Positions 8,863-17,259 of a stretch of 64,000 bases of DNA are shown here, in pieces. The stretch is taken from contig JANYBL010000115.1 of NCBI GenBank assembly GCA_025360815.1, positions 1 to 64,000 of the forward strand, read 5' to 3'. Origin of the DNA: Burkholderiales bacterium (lineage in GTDB: Bacteria; Pseudomonadota; Gammaproteobacteria; Burkholderiales; Usitatibacteraceae). The stretch's first letter is position 1, and each line of letters starts with the position of its first letter. The notes under the pieces were generated by a model. The model saw only the letters and a program-made list of their open reading frames with translations. It was not told the DNA's origin and did no database searches. A program made the translations under genes and the position numbers.

Positions 8863-9762
8863 TTATTGCAGGGTGAATGTTTTCGGGCCCGCGTTCGGTC
8901 CGAGGCTACAGGAATCGTAATCAGAGTTGCTCGGTGAAACGATGACTGAGTAGGCTGCGCCGCCGTTCTTTTTGTCAAGATCACTGAGTTTGTAGATATG
9001 GGTGAGATGCAGGGTGGCTTGCTGACTCCATAGCACTTGCGGGGCTGAATCTGTGCCATCGCCAAAGTGAACAATGACGCCACACTGGGTTGCGGCGTGT
9101 CCGCCGTTATTCCATTTGATGTCGATCAAACGCTCGTACTCGTTTGGCTTGAGTTTTTTGATGCCGAAGCTGGTTTGGGCTCCTCTTGGTGCATTTACGG
9201 ATAGTTCAGTAATTGTGGACGGTGGTAAGGGGGTGGGTGGCGAGATGGTCAAATCGGCAGTGATCGGCGCATTGTTGGGCTGGTTGGTAATGCAGGGCGC
9301 TTTTGGGGTGATGACAACAGTATATTTTCCTGCTTTGGAGTAGGCCTTTTTATCCAGCGTTAACCATACTCCATTAAGACCAAGGCTGAGGAGGTTAGAG
9401 GTGCCATCACCCCATTGAACGGTGCCATCGCAATTCATACCCGCACCAATATTTAAACCATTTAGCTTGAGCGGCGAAAACTCTAGAGCCTTGTTGTCGG
9501 TCAAGGTAAACACGGCAGTGACCAACGTCGGTGTAGTGGAAGGCGCTGCTGGCGTTGCCGCATCGACAGCCGGTTTTTTAGGGGCTGGTGCCACGGTTGC
9601 CTTAACCGGTAGCGGAAACTTTGGCCCATCGGTCGTGCCCGGTTTGTTCGCGGTGCCAGCGCCGTTTGGTTTGTCAGCAGCAGATGCGTGCGTCGCGTTG
9701 GTCACGGCGGCCAGCGTGGCAAATGCGGTAATAATCGCGATTGAAAGTGGCGTGCGTTTCAT
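8863..9762 (-). CDS. Secreted protein with two Cys-bridged PKD-like domains
   Basis: 299 residues, with AGGATCATC before the ATG. The signal peptide ends ASAADK, followed by a Pro/Ala/Lys-rich linker (about 30-75). Domain 1 holds NCDGTVQWGDGTSN and APCITN; domain 2 holds QCGVIVHFGDGTDS and YDSCSLG. The W/F-GDGT turn between two strands is typical of PKD-type beta-sandwiches. It is the closest paralogue of the next gene (10011): both share an N-I-G-A-G-x-x-C start, the GDGT turn, and a PPTPLPPS linker between domains, which shows a recent tandem duplication. A heptamer repeat lies in its upstream region. Confidence 0.8.
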   Translation of the reverse strand: MKRTPLSIAIITAFATLAAVTNATHASAADKPNGAGTANKPGTTDGPKFPLPVKATVAPAPKKPAVDAATPAAPSTTPTLVTAVFTLTDNKALEFSPLKLNGLNIGAGMNCDGTVQWGDGTSNLLSLGLNGVWLTLDKKAYSKAGKYTVVITPKAPCITNQPNNAPITADLTISPPTPLPPSTITELSVNAPRGAQTSFGIKKLKPNEYERLIDIKWNNGGHAATQCGVIVHFGDGTDSAPQVLWSQQATLHLTHIYKLSDLDKKNGGAAYSVIVSPSNSDYDSCSLGPNAGPKTFTLQ

Positions 9763-9942
9763 GATGATCCTGACTGAGATTGAGATAAGAAGTTAAGGGA
9801 AACTAACGGTAATCATTGAGGTCGCTGAACCAACTCGTGCTGAAATAATTAATGCACACAAGGTAAGTCGCAGGCTAAGGCTGGCGGGTTCAATCCGCGC
9901 GAGAGCATTAATGGCCGATTTTTGTGCTCGATGTTTCGTTTG

Positions 9943-10005
9943 ATGCAAAATGCAAAATGCAAAATGCAAAATGCAAAATGCAAAATGCAAAATGCAAAAT
10001 GCAAA
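9943..10005. repeat. Heptamer tandem repeat, nine copies of ATGCAAA
   Basis: Nine perfect ATGCAAA units sit between two paralogous secreted-protein genes, 5 bp after the stop of one and about 180 bp before the start of the next. Heptamer arrays change length by slippage. Being outside coding sequence, length changes could at most alter the transcript between the genes. Confidence 0.95.
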
Positions 10006-10010
10006 ATGAC

Positions 10011-10832
10011 TTATGGAATGATGACTGGCTGCGGGCTGGCACCGGCACCGATGGTACAAGACTCAAATGCCGCGTTGGTCAACTCAAGAGATGCTGTATA
10101 AGAGCCGCTTGCTGAGTAGGTATGGAAGGTTTGCGCGTTATCTTGAACCAGCCCAACTTGTTGCTGCTCGAATGTGCCGTCACCAAATTGTAGCTTGTAG
10201 GAGCAACCCGCTTTTGGATTTCCGTTGCCATCCCATTTGGTGTAGAACATGGGTCGCTTTGGGTCACTTGTCGGTGTGACGACCAGCTTGGTCATGCCCG
10301 ATGGTGGTAGCGGTGTTGGCGGGTTAACTTTAATCGTGGCCTGGATCACGCCACCATTCGGGCCGCCGTTCACACAGGGCACGCCAGAAAAACTTTTAGC
10401 TTGAACAGTAGCGGTCCAAGTGCCAGCTTTGGTGAAGATCTTGGGAAGGGTGCGCCATGCGCCATTCGTCGCTAACGAGTTATCAAATGTTGTGCCGTCA
10501 CCCCATGTGATTGAGCCATAACATTCTTTGCCTGCGCCCAAATTGATACCGTCAAGCTTGATGGTGACAGGCACAAGCGCATTGACTTCCGCAACCGAAA
10601 ACATTGCGGTGGTCACAGTGGGGATGACTGGGGCCGGCGGTGGCGGCGGTGTATTGCCACCTTTTGGTGGCATCGGTTGCATTAATGGTTGTGGTTGCGT
10701 CGCGCCCGGACGCGATTTGGTGTCTGCTGCGAAAGCATGTGAGCCGACGGTGAAGCAAGTCAACGCGGTAAGCGCCGTAAGTGTGGCAACAGTGACGAGC
10801 GAGAGCATGTTTCGGATGGCGTTTTGCTTCAT
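10011..10832 (-). CDS. Secreted protein with two Cys-bridged PKD-like domains
   Basis: 273 residues; AAGGACCACC precedes the ATG. The signal peptide ends AFAADT, followed by a proline-rich linker with PPPPPAPVIP. Domain 1 has ECYGSITWGDGTT and VPCVNG; domain 2 has GCSYKLQFGDGTFE and FESCTIG. It is a paralogue of 8863-9762 with the same domain order and interdomain linker. The conserved cysteine pairs suggest oxidation in the periplasm or outside the cell. Role unknown. Confidence 0.8.
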   Translation of the reverse strand: MKQNAIRNMLSLVTVATLTALTALTCFTVGSHAFAADTKSRPGATQPQPLMQPMPPKGGNTPPPPPAPVIPTVTTAMFSVAEVNALVPVTIKLDGINLGAGKECYGSITWGDGTTFDNSLATNGAWRTLPKIFTKAGTWTATVQAKSFSGVPCVNGGPNGGVIQATIKVNPPTPLPPSGMTKLVVTPTSDPKRPMFYTKWDGNGNPKAGCSYKLQFGDGTFEQQQVGLVQDNAQTFHTYSASGSYTASLELTNAAFESCTIGAGASPQPVIIP

Positions 10833-11061
10833 GGTGGTCCTTTTAAAATGTGCGGTTTATGCGAGGTGGCTGCCTGGTCTACGGGTTGGGTCGTCGCTGC
10901 CGAACAAATGGTTCAATTGCTGGATATTATTGAAAATAATTGGACCACGGCTAACCGTATTGCTAGCGATGGGAAACATGAATTTTGGTCCGTCAATTAG
11001 GACGGCTTTTAACGAAAGCCGCTCCAGTACTGGCTTTCAAGCCATTTTACGATTTCCTATA

Positions 11062-12321
11062 TTATCGTTGATAGGTCACGGCATTGACTGAGAAGTTGTA
11101 CGGTGTCGCCGCTGTGCAGCGCGTAAACTGTGGCGATACTTCAATTCTTAACGTGGTCGAGTTGACGAGTTGCACCAAAATAATATTGGCAGCGTTGCCA
11201 AAAAAGAGGTTGCTGTTGAATTCATAACAATAGGTGTTGCCGTCGGCTGTGACGGTTTCAAACGCGCGATTGACAGATCCGGATGAGATGGGTGCGAACG
11301 TCTGCAAGCGTGACCCGACATTTGCCTGACTTATGCCGAGTGAGAACACCTGAACGCTGTCCGGCGTGACATAGTCTGGAACAAGGGCTGCGTGAGATGA
11401 TTCGGGTGGATAGGGTTGTCCATTTTTAAACCAATAGCCGCGCGCTGTGGCATCCACATCCACTGCAATGCTGCCGCCGAGTGGTAAAAAAGTGCGCTTC
11501 ATTGCACCATCAAAGCGTCCCATTTTTGCGGCAATCTGGCTTGCCATGCTGGGAATGAAATAATCGCTAGCACCGACGGTATGCGCGATATCAAAACTAT
11601 CGGGCCTGACGCTGAAGCGCGGTGCATTGGCAAAATGCAGCGGGAGCACTCGCCGATCTTGTAGCCACCAATCTAGCGCTAGGGAGCCGCCGTCACCGAC
11701 CGTGCCAATTTGGGTGCCCGCCGATATGTCGATCGATAAATTGCCGCTTTGGCATTGCATGACGGGGAACCCGGGTGCAGGTTCATAAATGTTGCAATGT
11801 TGGCTGATCGTGCTGACTAGCGCCGCCAGTGGTCCTGCGAGGGTACCCACATGGCCAAACTGGCCGGCCACATCGGCGCAGGTTTGGAAATAGATTGAGT
11901 AGTCGGTTGTGCCGCTCGTGCTATTGGTGCTACTAGCGATCATCACAACGCGAATATTAGCCGGTGCGATGAGTGGGTAAGACGGACGCGTTTGCGGTAA
12001 TGAGCCGTTTAGCGACGGGTTGGCAACATATAAGTACTGGTGATCGGTTGGGAAGGTGTGTGAAGGCGGTGATAGATGCCCCAACGGTTCCCATCCCACG
12101 ACGTTTGCCAATGCAACCGGCGGAATACTAAATATTGCATTGCCGGGCGGGCACTCGAATAGCCCCGCCACATTTGTTGTGTTTGGGTTGGCCACACCTA
12201 AATTATTGCTTCCGCCGGCCCCACCGCCGCCGCAGGCAGTTAATAATGCAACAAGTGTGAAGCCGATTATGAAGAGGATGAACTTGAAGGAGTTGATTCT
12301 AATCGATGATTTGAGTCTCAT
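11062..12321 (-). CDS. Putative lipoprotein with a degenerate M23/LytM-like domain
   Basis: 419 residues. The lipobox LLTAC places the lipidated cysteine at residue 30, followed by a Gly-rich spacer, so the protein is membrane-anchored. Residues about 75-95 (LGHLSPPSHTFPTDHQYLY) and 195-225 (SAGTQIGTVGDGG) resemble a segment found in proteins related to peptidase M23, where a Gly turn precedes the second half of the zinc site. The H-x-H pair needed for zinc is not seen (DWWLQ replaces it), so activity is doubtful. The C-terminal third is beta-rich with a cysteine pair. The M23 relation is inference from pattern only. It sits in the secreted-protein run and may anchor or organise the others. 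Confidence 0.65.
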   Translation of the reverse strand: MRLKSSIRINSFKFILFIIGFTLVALLTACGGGGAGGSNNLGVANPNTTNVAGLFECPPGNAIFSIPPVALANVVGWEPLGHLSPPSHTFPTDHQYLYVANPSLNGSLPQTRPSYPLIAPANIRVVMIASSTNSTSGTTDYSIYFQTCADVAGQFGHVGTLAGPLAALVSTISQHCNIYEPAPGFPVMQCQSGNLSIDISAGTQIGTVGDGGSLALDWWLQDRRVLPLHFANAPRFSVRPDSFDIAHTVGASDYFIPSMASQIAAKMGRFDGAMKRTFLPLGGSIAVDVDATARGYWFKNGQPYPPESSHAALVPDYVTPDSVQVFSLGISQANVGSRLQTFAPISSGSVNRAFETVTADGNTYCYEFNSNLFFGNAANIILVQLVNSTTLRIEVSPQFTRCTAATPYNFSVNAVTYQR

Positions 12322-12425
12322 GGTCGGCGCGGCGGGGCAACCACCGTTAAAATTAGTATTTCTAACATCGGCAACGGAGAATGCTATGCAAGAAAGGGTC
12401 TGACGGCAGTTTTCGGCGGTGCTCT

Positions 12426-13334
12426 TTAATGCTTACGCGGCGACTGCGGGGGAGAAGACAGCGGTGATATTGTTGACGCAGTCGGTGCGGCAGCGCTGGT
12501 GTTTGCTAATTTCAGCGCGGCAGCTTCTTTCGCGTCTTTTATTTCCTTGGCATCTTTCGCGTCCTTCACGCATTGATGTTCAGCCTCGATGCGCAGAAAC
12601 GCATCCACAATGCTGGGTCGCGCGCAGTTGTGCGCCGCATCGGCATCTGAAAAATTCATGTGCTTCAGCGCATCGCCGCCAGAGACACAAACCTTGATTT
12701 TATCTAGCGGGTTTTCGATTCGTGCAGGCCCCCCACCAACACCCGTGCCCGAAGTGGGACACCAGTTTTGTGTTACCTGCGCAGGCATACATGACTTTAG
12801 TTCACTGGCTCCCGGTAAGTTCGGGTAGGGGTTTTTCGCAATTAAAGCTTTTGTCTCGGCGACGATTGCACTATCGGTTATGTAGTGGGCATGCGCCCAT
12901 GAAATCTGGTGTGACACGGCTGCAAAGTCTTTGCATATCTTTGTGCAGCTGGTCCCTAATTCTGCTGCGCGAATCTTTGCGGCTGCCTGCACTTGGCTAC
13001 TCACCGCTTTATCTTTTAGCAGCTGCGTTTGCAATTGCATGCTCGCGAGGCTGGTGAGATTTGTCATGCAAAGGTCGGTGTATTCTTGCTCGGGCGTCAC
13101 CACCGGTACAGATCCAGGGCCGTAGAAGGCAACACCACCGCCGGATTGTGGCGGGTTGCCACTGGAAGTGCCCCCACCGTTGCCCGTATTGGCAACGACG
13201 CAAATAGGCTGGTTGTTTTGATCGAATCCCTGCGCAATCGTGCCGCTCGGGCAGCCTGCCCACACGATGCTACCGGCAACGATGCCGACAAGGCCGCTAA
13301 AAATTGCCAAGTTTCTGATGATCGTTTTACGCAT
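12426..13334 (-). CDS. Secreted Cys-rich protein with charged C-terminal repeat
   Basis: 302 residues with AGGAACCATC before the ATG. The signal peptide ends near VWAGC. The mature start, CPSGTIAQGFDQNNQPIC, resembles the CP...C repeats of the broken gene at 14929. A Gly/Ser/Pro linker follows, then a mostly helical region with about eight more cysteines (DLCMTN, TSCTKICKD, KSCMPA, NWCP, VCVSGG, HNCARP, HQCVKD). Near the C-terminus lies a Lys/Asp/Ala repeat (KDAKDAKEIKDAKEAA), then an Ala/Ser/Pro tail. The even spread of cysteines suggests several disulfides. No known family recognised. Confidence 0.7.
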   Translation of the reverse strand: MRKTIIRNLAIFSGLVGIVAGSIVWAGCPSGTIAQGFDQNNQPICVVANTGNGGGTSSGNPPQSGGGVAFYGPGSVPVVTPEQEYTDLCMTNLTSLASMQLQTQLLKDKAVSSQVQAAAKIRAAELGTSCTKICKDFAAVSHQISWAHAHYITDSAIVAETKALIAKNPYPNLPGASELKSCMPAQVTQNWCPTSGTGVGGGPARIENPLDKIKVCVSGGDALKHMNFSDADAAHNCARPSIVDAFLRIEAEHQCVKDAKDAKEIKDAKEAAALKLANTSAAAPTASTISPLSSPPQSPRKH

Positions 13335-13347
13335 GATGGTTCCTAAT

Positions 13348-13740
13348 TTATTTTAATGAAGCGGGCGCCGAGGTTGGCGTATTTAGGTTTAAGTTATCGA
13401 TTGGGCTCGGATCCGGCAACACGGCATGGCCTTCTGACCACGTTTGCGAATGTGCCTTGGTGACGGGAGTGGCACGCCTTACATCTTGCGAGGTCGACAC
13501 CAATTTATTCGATTGATAGCCCGATGCCTCGCTAGCAAACGCCACATTCTGATGAACCAGCATGAAGAGGCTGGTGCACAAAAATAATGCGCCTGCCGCC
13601 AACGCAAGTATCAGCTCCGCCGTCGTTGGGTTGCCGGACAATGTTTTGTCGTTCTTAAAGTTGGAATCAGCGCCGTGGTTGCTAATGGGGCCAAAAGCAC
13701 GACTAGTCGTCGTGCTTTTGAAGTCATTGGAGTTGTTCAT
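13348..13740 (-). CDS. Small single-pass membrane protein, unknown function
   Basis: 130 residues. It has a hydrophilic N-terminal segment of about 40 residues, one membrane span at roughly 42-62 (AELILALAAGALFLCTSLFM) and a hydrophilic C-terminal segment rich in Ser, Pro and Asn. It lies 13 nt before the Cys-rich gene start at 13334, so the two are almost certainly co-transcribed. The ribosome site is weak. With the neighbouring exported proteins it may be a membrane partner, but that is inference. Confidence 0.6.
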   Translation of the reverse strand: MNNSNDFKSTTTSRAFGPISNHGADSNFKNDKTLSGNPTTAELILALAAGALFLCTSLFMLVHQNVAFASEASGYQSNKLVSTSQDVRRATPVTKAHSQTWSEGHAVLPDPSPIDNLNLNTPTSAPASLK

Positions 13741-13795
13741 AGAAATTGCTGCTTTAACAGTGCAAGGGGGTTGCCGTTTTTAGATGCGCGTCGGT

Positions 13796-14635
13796 CTAGC
13801 AAACTGTACCGGGAGGGCATGCAACCTTGACTGCCGGGCTTGCCGGGATTGCGGTTTCTTGCGGCGCTGCAACGCTGAGGCTTGGGGCTGTAACAATCAC
13901 ATCCTTTTTGAACTCGCCTTTACATTTGCCCGCGACCCCCTTTACTTTTAGCGTGAACGTTTTGGGGACACCGTAGTTAGTGTATTCATGGGTTGGGATA
14001 TTCCTCAAGTCTGTTGGTAGCTTATCGGTGCGATCCTCAGCGTTCCCATCGCCGAAATCGACGTGGTAGCTACAGAGTCCATGCCCGTCCACCATGAGTT
14101 TGCCAGCTTGGTTTGTGCTGAAAGAGTCGGGGACCGTCAAGCCGATAATGGCTGGCATCAGTGTTAGATCTGACGCCGTGTTCACCGCGAGTCTCGGGTT
14201 CGTTACGACATAAGTCAGCGTAGCCTCGCCGTTGCACGCAGGGTAATTGTTATTGGCGATATGCGTGCTCCCCTCAATCTTTACGGTGTAGGTATCTGCT
14301 TGCATAACGATGTTGTTTGGGATGATCACGCCGGTTGAAGGCTGTCCGTTGGCAAACGCCGAGCCAGCTGCAGCTTTCACGCCACTACTAGTCTTCCAAT
14401 CAACTGTGCAATAACCAGCACCGCTCATTGCCACAATGTAATTCACGGGTTCACCCACAACAGGATTTTTAGGAGAAATAGTAACGCCGGTGATGAAACC
14501 AACCTCCTTGAGGGTTGGAGCGTTGGGGATTCCGGGTGTGGTGGGCATCGTCGGCTTGCCGGATTTGTCCGGTGCTGCATGTATCACGGCGCCGAGCGTG
14601 AGTAGAATGGCAATGCAAAGTGATGTTTTATTCAT
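13796..14635 (-). CDS. Secreted protein with two Cys-bridged PKD-like domains
   Basis: 279 residues from the ATG at 14635 (AAGG 8 nt before), which begins a clean signal peptide ending IHAAPDKS; an upstream in-frame ATG adds 26 residues with no signal character. Domain 1 carries GYCTVDWKTSSG and YPACNGEATLTYVV; domain 2 carries GLCSYHVDFGDGNAED and GKCKGEFKKDVIV. The C-terminal tail is Pro/Ala-rich and ends PPGTVC, with an unpaired cysteine near the very end. It is a fourth two-domain member of the array. Function unknown. Confidence 0.8.
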   Translation of the reverse strand: MNKTSLCIAILLTLGAVIHAAPDKSGKPTMPTTPGIPNAPTLKEVGFITGVTISPKNPVVGEPVNYIVAMSGAGYCTVDWKTSSGVKAAAGSAFANGQPSTGVIIPNNIVMQADTYTVKIEGSTHIANNNYPACNGEATLTYVVTNPRLAVNTASDLTLMPAIIGLTVPDSFSTNQAGKLMVDGHGLCSYHVDFGDGNAEDRTDKLPTDLRNIPTHEYTNYGVPKTFTLKVKGVAGKCKGEFKKDVIVTAPSLSVAAPQETAIPASPAVKVACPPGTVC

Positions 14636-14844
14636 GTTTTGAGCCTTGAATATCAGATTTATTTTAGTAATGAATCGTATCGTGGATATATCGCTTCGAT
14701 GCCGTCGATTCATCTCTAGGACAGTCGATTACAGGTTAAGTCGTACCAATTGCCACTGAGGTTCATTTCTTCTTTAACGATATTTGCAGAGCGGATTTGT
14801 TTGATAGACCGTTTGGTAGTTGAGATGCAATTGCGATTCGCCAA

Positions 14845-14878
14845 ACGAACGACGGCTCCCGAAGGAGCCGTCGTTCGT
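14845..14878 (-). terminator. Strong hairpin after the broken secreted-protein gene
   Basis: A perfect 15-bp stem (ACGAACGACGGCTCC / GGAGCCGTCGTTCGT) with a CGAA loop lies 50 nt after the stop codon at 14929. Only a short T run follows on the minus strand, so termination is probable rather than certain. Confidence 0.65.
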
Positions 14879-14928
14879 CATTACGGTTGGTTTATTAATG
14901 CGACTTGATTATTCCCATTCCAATGCAG

Positions 14929-15705
14929 TTAAAGTGCTGTCTTGCTGTTAGGTTGGCAGCCCATCTTGTTCCAACTGTCTTTGAAATAACTGTTGCCCCA
15001 TGGCCATTGATCGTTGGTTGGACAAGATACGGTTGGCTGTGAAATAGAATCACAAACCAATCGATTGTTTTGTATGCTGCGTTTCCAACTTGCGGGGCAC
15101 CCAGCGACAATAACGGGCGAACAAGTTAATACATCAGTCTGCTTGTTGACTTCGCCTGTGAACCCTTCAGGACAGGGCTTGGGAATCGGGGTGCAAATAA
15201 GTTGATCGTTCACCTCGGTACTTTTCCAGCCTTTCGGGCATAATTTTTTAAATTGTGGCGAACAAATCAGCTGCCCTGTTTTTTTGTCGAACTCGGAGAA
15301 GAAAGCGGTAGGACATGCTGGCGTAAATTTCATGCGCAATGCCGCACCTTTTTGTGCGTCGCTGAGGCCGCTATTGTTACTGCTGCCGCCGACTGGTTCT
15401 TTTTCATAAGGATCGGGGCAGACAGTTGGGAAATTAAAGTTGCCCAATTTTTCCGTGTCACTTCAATCGTCACAGTGGCTTCGCCGATACACTTGTTGGC
15501 TCGTGAGAAACTGCCCGAAGCGTTAATTTGGTAAGTGCCGGTTTTGGAAAATTTCTTGTCCATCATGCCGCCACTACCAGGTTGTGAATCGCCTGCTTTA
15601 TGGGTTAGCCGCCGAGATCGGAGGATCAGCGAATACTAATCCCGATATTGAGATGGCACCGGTACCGAGCATTGCAGAGGTTGCTACCTTGAATATTTTC
15701 TTCAT
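14929..15705 (-). pseudogene. Broken secreted-protein gene: signal peptide, PKD-like remnant and CP repeats in three frames
   Basis: A signal peptide starts at the ATG at 15705 (AAGG 8 nt before; MKKIFKVATSAMLG ... VFADPP) but meets TAA at 15598-15600. In another frame, 15600 to about 15450 encodes the end of a PKD-like unit of the array (DKKFSKTGTYQI, NKCIGEATVTIEV). The reading then moves to a third frame at a run of five A (15448-15452 on the complement); a sixth A would join EVTRK to LGNFNFPTVCPDP. That last part, down to 14929, is a Cys-rich chain with four CPxG(W/F)...LxC repeats, closed by a terminator-like hairpin. Taken together this reads as one ancestral gene with two frameshifts. 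Sequencing indels are an alternative. A separate short gene from the TTG at 15447 is possible but lacks a signal peptide. Confidence 0.7.
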
Positions 15706-16884
15706 GATGGCCTTTTAGAATTGGATAAACGGTTTAATTGTTGACGTGTCTCGCTGAAGCGGCGAGAAGATCCCTTCCAAGGCGAGCTGCGAGGTGTCCC
15801 GCCTTGTGCTGCATTAACTTCGCTATTTCTGGCCAACGTTGAACGACGACTAATCCCGCTATTCAAAAGTCGTTTGCATTTTGATAAGCGGATTTTCGTG
15901 TGCCATGCGTGCGACACACGCCATGTGTACTATGGATACGAGCAATAGGGGCGCGCTTGTTGGAAAAAAGGTTTTAGAAAACGTCTAACACTATGTCGGA
16001 GGCAACCGAGAAGTCGTTCAATTTGTTTGATGCGGCCGGCTACAAAAGCCGATGGCGAGGCGAATCGTACGAGTTTCCGGCCGAGGCGATTTATTTTCGT
16101 ACTAAACTAGGTGGGCCAGCGATGCTTGTGGGGGATATACACAACCCTTGAATCCCATGGAATATCTTCGGCTGTTTTGGTCGGCGTGGTTAGTTCCAAC
16201 AAATTTTCATCTACCTTGACGTGGTCTGATGGGGGCGCGTCTTCGGTCTTGCGTTGCGCTTCGTTAAAAAGCCGAGCTTGTATGCTGCTTGCAAGGGGGT
16301 ATGCGTGCAACGCTGTGGTCATCATGGCATTTTTCGCAGATAAAATGTTGAGTCGTAGCCACGATCATCCAGGTTCAACAATTCTAAAAATAGGTCGAAT
16401 GTGATGCGTTCTTTCTTGCGTTGCCACGTGTTTTTCCAGAGCCCGAGAAAAATGCAAAAAAATCCCACCAACGCTTGCGCGCTGGTGGGACAGCTCACTG
16501 CTAGGGATGCAGGCGTGTTTTCAGGGGATCGAAATCAAGCCTGCGATGGTGAGTCGTTGCGGATCTGAAATAGGTTCAACGGAATTTGCTTTAGGTCGTT
16601 AGATTGATTTCAGGCAGTGCAATTGGGTTGTTGTTTCAACCGCTGGTTGCCGGGGTCTGGAATCTTGATGCCGGTAGGCCAATTTACGCACTCGGGCGAC
16701 TTGCGATCAGCGGAGATTGTCCGCAATACGGGCACCTATCAACGGCGTATCTGGTCGGTTACGTCGATCGATTGTCCAACATAAAGGTGTTGGGAGACGG
16801 GAATTCAATACGATTTCACTACACGCGACAGCTACGATTCCACAAATAAAAATGGCCTACATTTCTGTAAGCCATTGAATTTAT
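15706..16884. other. Long intergenic region, probably decayed sequence
   Basis: Short open frames on both strands lack recognisable domains. On the minus strand, 16610-16729 encodes an uninterrupted tail (CVNWPTGIKIPDPGNQRL) ending in TGA about 120 nt before the terminator at 16456. It may be a fragment of a lost Cys-containing secreted gene, but I cannot support a gene call. Confidence 0.45.
16456..16490 (-). terminator. Rho-independent terminator without an obvious gene
   Basis: On the minus strand TCCCACCAGCGC pairs with GCGTTGGTGGGA (one G-U) and is followed by TTTTTTT. The nearest upstream minus-strand transcript is tRNA-Arg, about 400 nt away; a small RNA or a decayed gene could lie between. 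Confidence 0.75.
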
Positions 16885-16961
16885 TGGTGCGCCCAGCAGG
16901 ATTCGAACCCACGACCCCTTGGTTCGTAGCCAAGTACTCTATCCATCTGAGCTATGGGCGC
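16885..16961 (-). tRNA. tRNA-Arg (anticodon ACG)
   Basis: The minus strand folds as a full cloverleaf. The acceptor stem is GCGCCCA/TGGGCGC, the D-arm is AGCTCAGATGGATAGAG, and the anticodon stem-loop CTTGGCTACGAACCAAG has ACG at the anticodon. The T-arm is GTGGGTTCGAATCC. The 3' CCA is encoded at 16885-16887. The ACG anticodon is read as ICG after deamination of the wobble adenosine. Confidence 0.97.
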
Positions 16962-17130
16962 ATCAGCCAAGGAGTATAGCAATTTGAGGCTCGATTGCCA
17001 ACCACCTTTACATAATTTTCAATTTTCGCTGTGTTCTTGACGATTGCGAATGGATAGTGACTTTTTGAAATGAGTCTCGCCGGAACGTGGGCAATGAAAA
17101 TTCTCAACTAAAATTGCTATAGAAAATCGC

Positions 17131-17165
17131 AAAAAAAATCCCCAGAGAGGTCAATCTTTGGGGAT
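17131..17165 (-). terminator. Rho-independent terminator of the TonB-dependent receptor
   Basis: ATCCCCA / TGGGGAT closes a hairpin followed on the minus strand by eight T. It lies about 95 nt after the stop codon at 17260. Confidence 0.8.
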
Positions 17166-17259
17166 GATTTCATACCGCGACGAGGCCCAGTATTTTATTA
17201 GAGGCGCTACTCGAAGGTTGCCTCGCCTATTTTTAGTGTCCTATCTCAATGTAACGATA

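Noticed and set aside
9943-10005. CRISPR-like reading of the short repeats (also 6099, 34637, 47827)
   Set aside because: Units are contiguous, 6-13 bp long, without spacers, and no cas gene is present.
9924-10115. Open frames through the heptamer array (both strands)
   Set aside because: Amino-acid repeats come from ATGCAAA/TTTGCAT units; no independent coding evidence.
16107-16404. Overlapping open frames on both strands
   Set aside because: Neither has a convincing start site, signal peptide or domain; they may be chance frames in decayed sequence.
16604-16849. Plus-strand open frame of 81 codons next to tRNA-Arg
   Set aside because: No recognisable motif or ribosome site. An integrated element at the tRNA was considered, but no integrase or repeated tRNA end was seen.
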